Shown in pieces: positions 23,078-30,502 of a DNA stretch of 38,033 nt (the first letter of the stretch is position 1; each line of letters begins with the position of its first letter). Origin of the DNA: Alphaproteobacteria bacterium (GTDB lineage: Bacteria; Pseudomonadota; Alphaproteobacteria; Sphingomonadales; Sphingomonadaceae); contig JAHJHL010000001.1 of the NCBI GenBank assembly GCA_018823905.1, positions 1 to 38,033 on the forward strand, read 5' to 3'. The translations under genes and the position numbers were made by a program. Under the pieces are notes generated by a model. The model saw nothing but the letters and a program-made list of their open reading frames with translations, was not told where the DNA came from and ran no database searches.

Positions 23078-23491
23078 ATGTGGTCCGTGGCGATCTACTA
23101 TTTGGTACTGCTCATCACCGTGGCCGTCGCGATCAGATGCGGCGGCCCCTTTGAGCGGTGGGCGGCCTATACCGCCCTGATCGCCTCGGTCCTCACCAGC
23201 GTTGTAACGCCGTTCCCCGCCTGGACCGATATCGAACTGAATATCTTTGTGATCGACCTTCTGGTTCTGCTCAGCTTCTGGTTCATTGCCTTGAAGACGC
23301 AGGATTTCTGGCCCTACTGGATCACCGGGTGGCAATTAATCGCCATTTTCGGCCATCTGCAGAAGTTCCTGTTCGCAGAGATACTGGCGCGGCCCTATTG
23401 GATGCTTTCAGTCTATATCTCTTACCCGATACTGCTGCTGATCATCTATGCAGCGGGATCGTCCAGCCGGAAGCGTGACGTTACAGCCTGA
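23078..23491 (+). CDS. Unknown 137-residue integral membrane protein
   Basis: Four hydrophobic segments are visible: about residues 4-20 (AIYYLVLLITVAVAI), 28-46, 54-70 (IFVIDLLVLLSFWFIAL) and 108-126 (LSVYISYPILLLIIYAAG), with Trp/Phe-rich loops. No known domain is recognised. It begins at an ATG after AGGAAGG (about 13 bases upstream, rather far). Its stop is followed within 20 bases by the winged-helix gene, so the two may share a transcript. Confidence 0.75.
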   Translation: MWSVAIYYLVLLITVAVAIRCGGPFERWAAYTALIASVLTSVVTPFPAWTDIELNIFVIDLLVLLSFWFIALKTQDFWPYWITGWQLIAIFGHLQKFLFAEILARPYWMLSVYISYPILLLIIYAAGSSSRKRDVTA

Positions 23492-23506
23492 TCATTGTGG
23501 TACCCC

Positions 23507-24019
23507 ATGGGGTTTCCGCGCATGCAGCAATTTTCGAACCAAGAAGTTGCCGAGCTAAAATCGCGTATCGACGAGATCCACGACCTGCTCGCGGGCCGCA
23601 GCGGCGAATTGCCGGCGCCCCCGACCTATCGCAACGGGGGCGGCGAGGTTTCGCCCCAATCGGTGCTGCTGAACCAGCTGTCGCTCAGCATCCAGATGCG
23701 GCGCATTCGTCGTAACCATTTCGGCAGCGCCGAACTGGCCGGGCCGATCTGGGACATGATGCTCGACCTGATGCTCGCCGAAAGCCATGATCGCGTGCTC
23801 AGCGCCAGCGATCTGGCGACCGGCGCCGGGGTGCCGCTGTCGTCGGGGCTGCGGATGATCACCACACTCGAACGACTTGGGCTCGTACAGCGCTCCATCG
23901 ACGCGCGCGACCGGCGGCGGACGATCGTCCGGCTGACCGAAAGCGGCGCCGAGCGCATGGCGAGCTATTTCGAAAAAATCGGCGTGGCCGCGCAGAACAA
24001 CCGGACGCTCGCCGCCTGA
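23507..24019 (+). CDS. Winged-helix (MarR-like) DNA-binding protein
   Basis: A protein of about 170 residues. The N-terminal part (NQEVAELKSRIDEIHDLLAGR) looks coiled-coil. The C-terminal half is a winged helix with VLSASDLATGAGVPLSSGLRMITTLERLGLVQRSIDARDRRRTIVRLTESGAERM, the MarR/PadR-type HTH plus basic wing. The start is uncertain: ATG at 23507 or 23522, neither with a clear ribosome binding site. The target is unknown. It is convergent with fliA, separated by a strong stem-loop. Confidence 0.75.
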   Translation: MGFPRMQQFSNQEVAELKSRIDEIHDLLAGRSGELPAPPTYRNGGGEVSPQSVLLNQLSLSIQMRRIRRNHFGSAELAGPIWDMMLDLMLAESHDRVLSASDLATGAGVPLSSGLRMITTLERLGLVQRSIDARDRRRTIVRLTESGAERMASYFEKIGVAAQNNRTLAA

Positions 24020-24031
24020 CCCCCTCCCCCC

Positions 24032-24080
24032 GACCGGGTGTGGCGACCGAGCGGGTCGCACGCACACGCCGCACCCGGTC
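24032..24080. terminator. Stem-loop between convergent winged-helix gene and fliA
   Basis: GACCGGGTG (24032-24040) is perfectly complementary to CACCCGGTC (24072-24080), with a second nested stem (GCGACC/GGTCGC, 24043-24059) inside. It lies between two convergent genes and probably serves as a bidirectional terminator, though no long T-run follows. Confidence 0.55.
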
Positions 24081-24098
24081 ACCCCTTCGATCATATTA

Positions 24099-24845
24099 TT
24101 AGTCGGTCATCTGGCGCATCATGCGATCGACCTTGGCCATCGCCTCGCGCTTGATCTGGCATATCCGCGCCGCGCTGACGTCGAGGGTCAGGCCGATCTC
24201 GTGCAGATTGAGCTCCTCAAAGAAATAGAGTTGCAATACCATCTGTTCGCGATCCGACAGACAGGCGATGCACTGACGCAGTGCCGCCATCAGATCGGTC
24301 TGTTCGCATTGCTCGCCCGCGCCGACGCCGTCGTCGGGGAGCAGGAAGGCGCCAACATCGACCAGTTCGTCGAGTGAGGTTGAGCGGCCGTGCGTCGCAT
24401 TGCGTTCGAGCGCGAAATAGTCCTCGGGTGACATATCCAGCGCTGCGGCCATTTCGGTCGCCGCGGGCGCGCGCATCAATTGCTGTTCCAGCGCCGCGCG
24501 CGTCGCCTGGACGCGTTTCGCCGCGACCATGGCCGAGCGGCCTACATCGGCCTCGCGACGCAGCTGGTCGATCATCGCGCCGCGGATGCGCGTCGTCGCA
24601 TAGGTGGCAAAGGCAAAGCCGCGCTCTTCATAATTCTGGCTCGCCTCAATCAGCGCGATCAGCCCGGTCTGGATCAGATCATCAAGCTCGCTTGTCCGCG
24701 AAACGCGCGAAAACACCTGCCAGGCGATCTTGCGGACCAGCGGCGCATATTCGTCGACCAGCGCCTCGACGCTTTCGCCATAGCCGCGGGCGCGCGGGGC
24801 GCGGGCCGTTGGCGCCGCGAATTGCTCGGCGGGCTCAATTCTCAT
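24099..24845 (-). CDS. fliA: FliA, flagellar sigma factor (sigma-28)
   Basis: A 248-residue alternative sigma factor for late flagellar genes. Region 2 shows ELDDLIQTGLIALIEAS...FATYATTRIRGAMIDQLRR. Region 4 shows LSDREQMVLQLYFFEELNLHEIGLTL followed by the HTH SAARICQIKREAMAKV. Both are typical of FliA. The ATG at 24845 overlaps the end of flhA by 11 bases, so it is the last gene of the sigma-54-driven transglycosylase-flhA-fliA operon. Its activity should be held by FlgM (28168-28473). Predicted targets in this window are motA and possibly flgM. Confidence 0.96.
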   Translation of the reverse strand: MRIEPAEQFAAPTARAPRARGYGESVEALVDEYAPLVRKIAWQVFSRVSRTSELDDLIQTGLIALIEASQNYEERGFAFATYATTRIRGAMIDQLRREADVGRSAMVAAKRVQATRAALEQQLMRAPAATEMAAALDMSPEDYFALERNATHGRSTSLDELVDVGAFLLPDDGVGAGEQCEQTDLMAALRQCIACLSDREQMVLQLYFFEELNLHEIGLTLDVSAARICQIKREAMAKVDRMMRQMTD

Positions 24846-26958
24846 GCACTTGGTCCTCCATATGGGCGTCCGGCCCGGTCGCGAGGCGCGGCACGTCGGC
24901 CCCGATCGTCGCGACGATTTCGGTTTGTTTGCTCGCCGGGATCTCGAGGTAGGAAATCACGGCGACATCGGGGAAAGTGGCGCGGATCAGCCGCGACAGC
25001 GCCGAACGGCAGATCGGCGAGGCGACCAGCGCAAAGCTGCGCGTTTGCAGCAGCAGCGGCTCGACCGCTTGCCCGACCTGTTCGATGATTTTCATCGCCA
25101 TGCCATGTTCGAACGGCCATTCGGCCCCCGGATTGGCGCGCACCGACTGGTTGAGCAGCACTTCGATTTCGGGGCTGAAGGTGACGACGGGCAGCGGCAT
25201 GCGGCTCGGCACGATCGTCTGGACGATCAGCGCGCCGATACGCTGGCGCACCGCTTCGACCAGATCGACTTCGCCCAGCTGCTGCGCCGCGGTCGCGACC
25301 ATCGCTTCGGCAATCTTGCGAAAATCGCGCAGCGGCACGCGCTCGATGAGCAAAGATTTGCACAGGCTGGCGACGCGCGGCAGCGGATAGCCTTGCGGGC
25401 TGAGGTTCTGCGCGAGCTGCGGATAATGGATCTTGAGATTGTCGATCAGCGACTGCGCGTCGTCGATCCCGAACAGGTCGGCGGCGGCGCCGACGATGCT
25501 GTTGTTGAGATGGGTGGCAACAACGGTCGCCGGATCAACGACGGTATAGCCCGCCGCAATCGCGTCATTTTGGGTTGCTTTCGGAATCCATAGCGCGTCG
25601 AGGCCGAAGGTCGGATCCTTGCACGGCCGCCCGATGACCTTGGTCACCAGGTCGCCCGAATCGAGCGCGAGCATTTCGTTGGGGAACACCTCGTCTTCGC
25701 CGACGATCACCCCGGCGACCGAGATGCGATAAACGTTGCCCGGCAGCGACAGATCGTCGCTGACCTTGACCGGCGGCACGACGAAGCCGAGTTCTTTCGA
25801 CAACTGGCGGCGGATGCCGGTGATCCGCGTCATCAAGGGTGCGCCCTTGCGGTCGTCGACCAGGCTGACCAGCGCATAGCCGATTTCGAGTTGGCAAGCG
25901 CTCGCGTCGCTGACGTCGCCCCATTCGATCAACGACGGATCGGGCGCGATGGCGACCGGCGGCGGCGCGTCGGCGATGGCGGCGGCGCTGCGGCGCAATT
26001 GCCAGCCGACGGCCAAGGACAGCGCGGCGGCGGGCAGCACCAGCAGCTGCGGCATGGCCGGAACCATGCCGAGGATGAAGAGGATGCCACCGACCGCCAT
26101 CCACACCGACGGCGCGGCAAACTGGCTGCTGATCTGACCGCTCAGATTGAACGGTGAGGCGACGCGGGTGACGATCGCCGCGGCGGCGATCGACAGCAGC
26201 AGCGCGGGGATCTGCGCCACCAGTGCGTCGCCGATCGCGAGGGTAACATAGGTGCTACCGGCTTCGGAAAAGCTGAGGCCGTGGCTGAACATGCCAAGGA
26301 TCAGGCCGCCAACGATGTTGACGAACAGGATCAACAGCCCGGCGATCGCATCGCCCTTTACGAACTTCGAGGCGCCGTCCATCGAGCCGTAGAAATCGGC
26401 TTCGGTCGCGACTTCGACGCGGCGCGCCTTGGCCTCTTCGGGGCTGAGCAGTCCGGCGTTGAGATCGGCGTCGATCGCCATCTGTTTGCCGGGCAACGCG
26501 TCGAGGGTGAAGCGCGCCGACACTTCGGATACGCGTCCGGCGCCCTTGGTGATCACCACCATGTTGATGATCATCAGGACGAAGAAGACGAACAGGCCGA
26601 CGACATAATCGCCGCCGATCAGCACTTCGCCAAAGGCCTCAATGACATGCCCCGCCGCCGCGGTACCCTCATGCCCGTGGACGAGCACAACGCGCGTCGA
26701 GGCGACGTTGAGCGCGAGGCGGAACAGCGTGGCGAGTAGCAACACGGTGGGGAAGGACGAAAAGTCGAGCGGCTTGGCCGCCGACAGCGCAACCATCAGG
26801 ATCGCAAGGCTGATCATGATATTGGCGACAAAGCTGATGTCGAGGATCAACGGCGTGACCGGGATGACCATCAGCCCGACAAGGATCAACATCCCGACGG
26901 GCAGCGCGGAAGCGCCCGCCATCCGGCCGATATTGCCGAGGGTCAGGCCGCCGATCAT
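24835..26958 (-). CDS. flhA: FlhA, flagellar type III export gate protein
   Basis: A 707-residue inner membrane component of the flagellar export apparatus, a normal length. The N-terminal half has about eight transmembrane helices (from MAGASALPVGMLILVGLMVIPV to MPQLLVLPAAALSLAVGW). The cytoplasmic loop carries the highly conserved motif GRVSEVSARFTLDALPGKQMAIDADLNAG and SPEEAKARR. The C-terminal cytosolic ring domain follows (IRRQLSKELGFVVPPVKV, then EPLLLQTRSFALVASPICR). The ATG at 26958 overlaps the transglycosylase stop (ATGA); the frame is open further upstream, but that is the shadow of the neighbouring gene. It is coupled to fliA downstream. Confidence 0.97.
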   Translation of the reverse strand: MIGGLTLGNIGRMAGASALPVGMLILVGLMVIPVTPLILDISFVANIMISLAILMVALSAAKPLDFSSFPTVLLLATLFRLALNVASTRVVLVHGHEGTAAAGHVIEAFGEVLIGGDYVVGLFVFFVLMIINMVVITKGAGRVSEVSARFTLDALPGKQMAIDADLNAGLLSPEEAKARRVEVATEADFYGSMDGASKFVKGDAIAGLLILFVNIVGGLILGMFSHGLSFSEAGSTYVTLAIGDALVAQIPALLLSIAAAAIVTRVASPFNLSGQISSQFAAPSVWMAVGGILFILGMVPAMPQLLVLPAAALSLAVGWQLRRSAAAIADAPPPVAIAPDPSLIEWGDVSDASACQLEIGYALVSLVDDRKGAPLMTRITGIRRQLSKELGFVVPPVKVSDDLSLPGNVYRISVAGVIVGEDEVFPNEMLALDSGDLVTKVIGRPCKDPTFGLDALWIPKATQNDAIAAGYTVVDPATVVATHLNNSIVGAAADLFGIDDAQSLIDNLKIHYPQLAQNLSPQGYPLPRVASLCKSLLIERVPLRDFRKIAEAMVATAAQQLGEVDLVEAVRQRIGALIVQTIVPSRMPLPVVTFSPEIEVLLNQSVRANPGAEWPFEHGMAMKIIEQVGQAVEPLLLQTRSFALVASPICRSALSRLIRATFPDVAVISYLEIPASKQTEIVATIGADVPRLATGPDAHMEDQVHEN

Positions 26959-27779
26959 GCCGCGCCGCCCGTCATCGAAGCGAGCCGCCGATAGGCATCG
27001 GCGGCAAAGCCCATCGAAAGTTTGCGCGGCATCGGCTGGATTTCCATCATCTGCAACGGGGGACGTCCCCCCCCGCCCGCCAGCCCGCTCGAACTGCTCG
27101 CCGAAGCGTGCCAGCCAGCGGGGGCGAAGGGTTTCATATTTTCGATCTTGCCGCCGTTCTCGAGCTTGGTGCGAAAGCGGTCGCGGATCTCGGCCAGGCT
27201 GCGCATGCTGCCGTCGGGAGCGTAAAAGACCGCGCGGTTGGCGGCGGCCGCCTCGGGCATCATCGTCGCGCCCGGCTGGTCGGGATTGGCATCGAGTGCG
27301 GTCAGAAATTTGGCGGCGCCGCCGCTGCCCAGAAAATGCGCGAGATACAGATCGACGGGTTCGGCGCCGCGGCCGATCCGGCTTTCCAGATAGTCGCGAT
27401 TGTCGCCGGTCAGCGCCGCGGCCATCGTCGATGCCGCGGTCGGATCGTCGCGCAGGTCGAAAATCTGTTGGCGCAGCGTCGGGTCGGTGACGGTCAGCCG
27501 TCCCGAAGCATCGCGGCCGATCGCGTCGGCGGCCCACGCCATGCCATGATTGGCGCCGTGGCGGTCGAGCGTGGCGAGCCAGGTTTGCTTGGTGAACTGA
27601 TACAGCCCGCGCGCCGAAGAGGTCGATGCCTTGGCGGTCGGATTATAGCCGCTTTCGACGCGGGCGACGTCGACCAGATAGTCGAAATCGACGCCCGTGC
27701 GGACCGACGCGTTCTGCATCGCATCCATCACGGGTGCGGCGACGCGGCGCGGGGCTTGGGGATTGTTGATTGCGTTCAT
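26955..27779 (-). CDS. Lytic transglycosylase-like protein of the flagellar operon
   Basis: A 274-residue protein with an SLT-type lysozyme domain. VARVESGYNPTAKASTSSARGLYQFTKQTWLATL holds the catalytic glutamate (RVESG, near residue 42) and the SxARGLYQF signature; a YLAHFLG motif lies near residue 147. It would open peptidoglycan for the growing rod. FlgJ in this cluster lacks a muramidase domain, so this enzyme probably supplies that activity. No signal peptide is evident, so export may be through the flagellar apparatus itself (inference). A sigma-54 promoter at 27825-27839 precedes it, and it is coupled to flhA by ATGA. The Gly/Ser-rich part near residue 230 looks like a linker. Confidence 0.85.
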   Translation of the reverse strand: MNAINNPQAPRRVAAPVMDAMQNASVRTGVDFDYLVDVARVESGYNPTAKASTSSARGLYQFTKQTWLATLDRHGANHGMAWAADAIGRDASGRLTVTDPTLRQQIFDLRDDPTAASTMAAALTGDNRDYLESRIGRGAEPVDLYLAHFLGSGGAAKFLTALDANPDQPGATMMPEAAAANRAVFYAPDGSMRSLAEIRDRFRTKLENGGKIENMKPFAPAGWHASASSSSGLAGGGGRPPLQMMEIQPMPRKLSMGFAADAYRRLASMTGGAA

Positions 27780-27824
27780 AATCTGGTTCCGCTGATGCAG
27801 CAGGGCTGTCTCAGCAAACCAAAA

Positions 27825-27839
27825 GCAATCATCGTGCCA
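27825..27839 (-). promoter_or_regulatory. Sigma-54 promoter of transglycosylase-flhA-fliA operon
   Basis: On the minus strand TGGCAC-GATGA-TTGC, with the -24 GG and -12 GC in correct spacing, matching the RpoN consensus (TGGCAC-N5-TTGC). It is 46 bases before the transglycosylase ATG. Confidence 0.8.
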
Positions 27840-27871
27840 TTTACGGTTAACGGCAGAAACCTATGGGATAA

Positions 27872-28171
27872 TCAATAGCTTAATGCCGCTCCGCGCGGAT
27901 GGGTGCCGCGGATGTCGTGGTTCCTGTCAATCCGCTGACGCGTCCAGTCTTTCAGGACATTGACGCGGATCGCCGCGGCTTCGAGCTGGCGCAGCGTCTT
28001 GCCGATCAGCAGCTCGGCGCGCTGTTCGCTGCCGCGCGGAACGCCTGCGCCGCGAAACAGGATCACCGCGGTTGCCAGCTCTTCGGTGGCGGCGATGATC
28101 GCCCCGGCGTCATGGCCGTCGAGCGCGCCGACCAGCGTATCGAGCCGTGATTGGACGTCTTCGAGCATCAT
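27872..28171 (-). CDS. flgN: FlgN-like small flagellar protein
   Basis: A 99-residue helical protein encoded directly after flgM with an ATGA overlap. Its position and the pattern MLEDVQSRLDTLVGALDGHDAGAIIAATEELATAV suit FlgN-type chaperones of the hook-filament junction proteins FlgK and FlgL. FlgN sequences diverge strongly, so the assignment rests mainly on position and size. The C-terminal tail is basic (RQRIDRNHDIRGTH). Confidence 0.55.
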   Translation of the reverse strand: MMLEDVQSRLDTLVGALDGHDAGAIIAATEELATAVILFRGAGVPRGSEQRAELLIGKTLRQLEAAAIRVNVLKDWTRQRIDRNHDIRGTHPRGAALSY

Positions 28172-28473
28172 TCGACCCCGCCGGTGTGGAAATCGATCAT
28201 CGCGCTGGCGATGATCGCGGGGTGGACGCCATAGCTGCCGTTCGCGATCGCATTGCGCAGCGATGCGACGCGCGCGACATCGACCGGCGGCGCCTGGGTC
28301 GCGAGGCTGCCGGCGAGGCGGATCAGCCGCGCGGCGGGCAGGCTGTCCGGCGCAGCGGCAAGCTGCGTCGCTGCGTGCGCCGCCCGCGCCGCGGTTTCGC
28401 TGGTGGCGCTGCGCAGCGGGGTCGTGCGGACAATGCCGCCGACGGGTCCGATCTTGCTGCTGTCACCCGACAT
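28168..28473 (-). CDS. flgM: FlgM, anti-sigma-28 factor
   Basis: A 101-residue protein that binds FliA until it is exported through the completed hook-basal body. The C-terminal half shows the FlgM pattern VARVASLRNAIANGSYGVHPAIIASAMI, the FliA-binding helices; the N-terminal half is low-complexity, as expected of a largely disordered protein. The ATG at 28473 has GGAGG five bases upstream; an ATG four codons earlier is less likely. It is coupled to the FlgN-like gene. A perfect hairpin (28491-28510) lies in its leader and a sigma-28-like promoter at 28527-28553. Confidence 0.9.
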   Translation of the reverse strand: MSGDSSKIGPVGGIVRTTPLRSATSETAARAAHAATQLAAAPDSLPAARLIRLAGSLATQAPPVDVARVASLRNAIANGSYGVHPAIIASAMIDFHTGGVE

Positions 28474-28490
28474 AATGGCCTCCATCCGAT

Positions 28491-28510
28491 GCCGTCAGAA
28501 AAGTGACGGC
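28491..28510 (-). promoter_or_regulatory. Perfect inverted repeat in the flgM leader
   Basis: GCCGTCA (28491-28497) and TGACGGC (28504-28510) form a perfect 7-bp stem with a six-base loop, ending about 18 bases before the flgM ATG. It may be an RNA hairpin affecting translation or an operator; neither is shown. Confidence 0.45.
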
Positions 28511-28526
28511 GCGGTTCACGAAGGCT

Positions 28527-28553
28527 TTAACGGACGCAGAACGGGGCGATTAA
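28527..28553 (-). promoter_or_regulatory. Possible sigma-28 promoter of flgM
   Basis: On the minus strand TTAATCGC (28553-28546), an 11-base spacer, then TCCGTTAA (28534-28527). This resembles the FliA form TCAAGTTT-N11-GCCGATAA, with mismatches in both halves. FliA control of flgM is common. Confidence 0.45.
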
Positions 28554-28583
28554 GTCAGCTTGCCGCAAAAAAGACAAAAGAAA

Positions 28584-28620
28584 GGCCCGGTGACGTCGGA
28601 AAGCCGACAGTCACCGGGCC
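28584..28620 (-). terminator. Strong terminator after flgA
   Basis: GGCCCGGTGAC (28584-28594) pairs with GTCACCGGGCC (28610-28620), with a nested GTCGG/CCGAC stem: 16 base pairs with one bulge. On the minus strand the hairpin is followed by TTTCTTTTGTCTTTTTT. It lies 35 bases past the flgA stop. Confidence 0.9.
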
Positions 28621-28654
28621 AGTGGGCAGGGTAAGCTGGGGTAGAGGGTGGGGA

Positions 28655-29173
28655 TCAGTCGTCGAGGCGGGCGCGGCCGGGGCCGATCACCCTCGCGCTC
28701 AGCGAAGATTTGGCATCGTTGCCGCGCAGCGCGATCGTCTCGCCGATCCGGCCATCCTCGGCGGCGACCGCGGCATAGCTGACCGAAAAGCTCTCGGTGT
28801 CGATCGTGACGCGGACATTGTCGCCGCGGCGAATGACCGGGGCGCTGGCCGTGGGCCGCGCAAAGCCTGCGGCGGCGGGCGCCGCGTTCGCTGGCCCCGA
28901 CATCGGCACGCGCAGGCGCCAGCCGAGCGAGGCGCAGCGCACCGCGAGCGCATTGGCATCGATCGCGGTCACCGACGCCTGTTCGGGGCAGCGCGCCAGC
29001 TTGATGCGGCGGTCGACCGGGGTCGCGGTGCGGCCCAGCGCGCTGGCGACCATCGCGGTCAGTACGTCGATCGTCTGCCAATCTTCATGGGCCTGTTGGG
29101 CAACAGCAGGATTGGTGGTGGCGGTAAAGGCGACGAGGCCAAGCGCCAGGCGGGCGGTGATATTGCGGGACAC
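28655..29173 (-). CDS. flgA: FlgA, P-ring assembly chaperone
   Basis: A 172-residue periplasmic protein needed to build the FlgI P-ring. It has a signal peptide (RLALGLVAFTATTNPAVAQ) and ends with a SAF-like beta domain, seen in VIRRGDNVRVTIDTESFSVSYAAVAAEDGRIGETIALRG. The start is a GTG at 29173 with GGAG about six bases upstream; the longer open frame lacks such a signal. It is divergent from flgB, with its own sigma-54 promoter at 29214-29228 and a strong terminator downstream. Confidence 0.92.
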   Translation of the reverse strand: MSRNITARLALGLVAFTATTNPAVAQQAHEDWQTIDVLTAMVASALGRTATPVDRRIKLARCPEQASVTAIDANALAVRCASLGWRLRVPMSGPANAAPAAAGFARPTASAPVIRRGDNVRVTIDTESFSVSYAAVAAEDGRIGETIALRGNDAKSSLSARVIGPGRARLDD

Positions 29174-29213
29174 GATCCATCTCCTTCGGTCCAAAATGGT
29201 CACCCGCCATTTT

Positions 29214-29228
29214 GCAGGAAGCGTGCCA
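29214..29228 (-). promoter_or_regulatory. Sigma-54 promoter of flgA
   Basis: On the minus strand TGGCAC-GCTTC-CTGC, with the -24 GG and -12 GC spaced as in the RpoN consensus (one mismatch in the -12 box). It is 41 bases upstream of the flgA GTG. Confidence 0.7.
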
Positions 29229-29349
29229 GTCGCGGATTGCGGCGCGATTGGCGTCCGTGCCGCGTTGCGTTGTCGGTTTTTTGACGAGGGTCGCGAGCGG
29301 CGATGGCCTAATCTTTCTAAGTAACGCAAATACAAAGGAAAAACGGGTT

Positions 29350-29364
29350 TGGCACGGCGATTGC
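29350..29364 (+). promoter_or_regulatory. Sigma-54 promoter of the flgB operon
   Basis: TGGCAC-GGCGA-TTGC (within TTGGCACGGCGATTGCA) is a near-perfect RpoN -24/-12 element. It is 67 bases upstream of the flgB ATG and would drive flgBCDEFGHIJKL. Confidence 0.88.
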
Positions 29365-29430
29365 ATCGTTCTTTGTGTTTTCCGCGCGTTCGTGTCGCAA
29401 CTTGGCCCGGACCCCGGTGAAAGGAATTTG

Positions 29431-29784
29431 ATGATGGCATCCGAGAAACTCTTTGGCCTGCACGCGACGGCGCTTCAGCTGCGCAGCCAGCGCATGATGA
29501 TGCTCGCGTCGAACATCGCCAATGCTGCGACGCCGGGATATAAGGCGCGCGACCTCGACTTTTCGAAAGCGCTCGATCTGGCGCAGCAGGGCGGCTCGAC
29601 CGCCAATGCCATCGAGGGCGCGATGGCCTATCGCGTCCCGGTGCAGGCGTCGCTCGACGGCAACACCGTCGAAATGGCGACCGAGCAGACGGCGTTTGCC
29701 GAAAATGCGCTCGCCTATCGTTCCAGCCTTTCGTTCCTCAGCGGCCGCGTCAACACGCTGACCCGCGCGATCAAGGGCGAATGA
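29431..29784 (+). CDS. flgB: FlgB, proximal rod protein
   Basis: A 117-residue rod subunit next to the MS ring. The conserved rod-family N-terminal motif LRSQRMMMLASNIANAATPGYKARDLDF is present, and the C-terminal helix (ALAYRSSLSFLSGRVNTLTRAIKG) closes the coiled coil. GGAA lies five bases before the ATG pair; the first ATG at 29431 is used. First gene of the flgB-flgL operon, overlapping flgC by ATGA. Confidence 0.96.
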   Translation: MMASEKLFGLHATALQLRSQRMMMLASNIANAATPGYKARDLDFSKALDLAQQGGSTANAIEGAMAYRVPVQASLDGNTVEMATEQTAFAENALAYRSSLSFLSGRVNTLTRAIKGE

Positions 29785-30191
29785 CGATGGCCAGCAATTT
29801 CTCGGTCTTCGACATCAGCGGCCGCGCGATGTCGGCGCAGCTCGTCCGGCTCAACACCACCGCCTCGAACCTCGCCAACGCCGGGACGATCGCGGGCAGC
29901 GAAGCCGAAGCCTTTCGCTCGCTCAAACCCGTGTTCCGCACCGTGATGGACGACCATGGCCGCGCGACGGTCCAGGTCGATCAGGTGACGACGTCGAAAA
30001 TGGCCCCGTCGAAACGCCACGATCCGTCGAACCCGCTCGCCGACAAGGATGGCAACGTCTGGCAGGCGGCGGTCGATAGCGCCGCCGAGATGGTCGAGAT
30101 GGTCGAGACCGCGCGCCAATATCAAAACAATGTCCAGGTCCTCGAAACCGCCAAGGGCCTGATCAACGAAACTCTCAGGATGGGACAATAA
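29781..30191 (+). CDS. flgC: FlgC, proximal rod protein
   Basis: A 136-residue rod subunit. It has the family N-terminus FDISGRAMSAQLVRLNTTASNLANAGTI, the loop SLKPVFRTVM, and the conserved C-terminal EMVEMVETARQYQNNVQVLETAKGLI. The start overlaps the flgB stop (ATGA). Normal size and complete. Confidence 0.96.
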   Translation: MTMASNFSVFDISGRAMSAQLVRLNTTASNLANAGTIAGSEAEAFRSLKPVFRTVMDDHGRATVQVDQVTTSKMAPSKRHDPSNPLADKDGNVWQAAVDSAAEMVEMVETARQYQNNVQVLETAKGLINETLRMGQ

Positions 30192-30192
30192 A

Positions 30193-30498
30193 ATGGCCGT
30201 CAACAACGTCACCAACGCCAACAATGTCGTGCTCCAGCCCAAGGGCGCCGGACAGCAGATGGGGCAAAGCGATTTCCTGCGCCTGATGACCGCGCAGCTG
30301 TCGCAGCAGGATCCGTTCAACCCGGTCGATAACCAGCAGATGGTTGCGCAGATGGCGCAATTTTCCAGCCTCGCCGGGATCAGCGAGACCAACACGACGC
30401 TTCAGAAAATTTCCGAGCAGCTGACCGCGCAAACCCAGCTGCTCAAAGACATCAAGGCCGCCACCCCGGCGCCGACTCCCACCACCGCAGAAGGATAA
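30193..30498 (+). CDS. flgD: FlgD, hook assembly (scaffold) protein, short form
   Basis: A 101-residue protein with the conserved FlgD N-terminal motif QSDFLRLMTAQLSQQDPFNPVDNQQMVAQMAQFSSLAGI, followed by a Pro/Thr tail. The Ig-like and Tudor-like cap domains of the ~220-residue enterobacterial FlgD are absent. FlgD caps the growing hook; the N-terminal part is the export and assembly portion. The gene is complete, starts one base after the flgC stop and ends before flgE with a normal gap, so the short form looks genuine rather than broken. Confidence 0.92.
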   Translation: MAVNNVTNANNVVLQPKGAGQQMGQSDFLRLMTAQLSQQDPFNPVDNQQMVAQMAQFSSLAGISETNTTLQKISEQLTAQTQLLKDIKAATPAPTPTTAEG

Positions 30499-30502
30499 AG
30501 CC

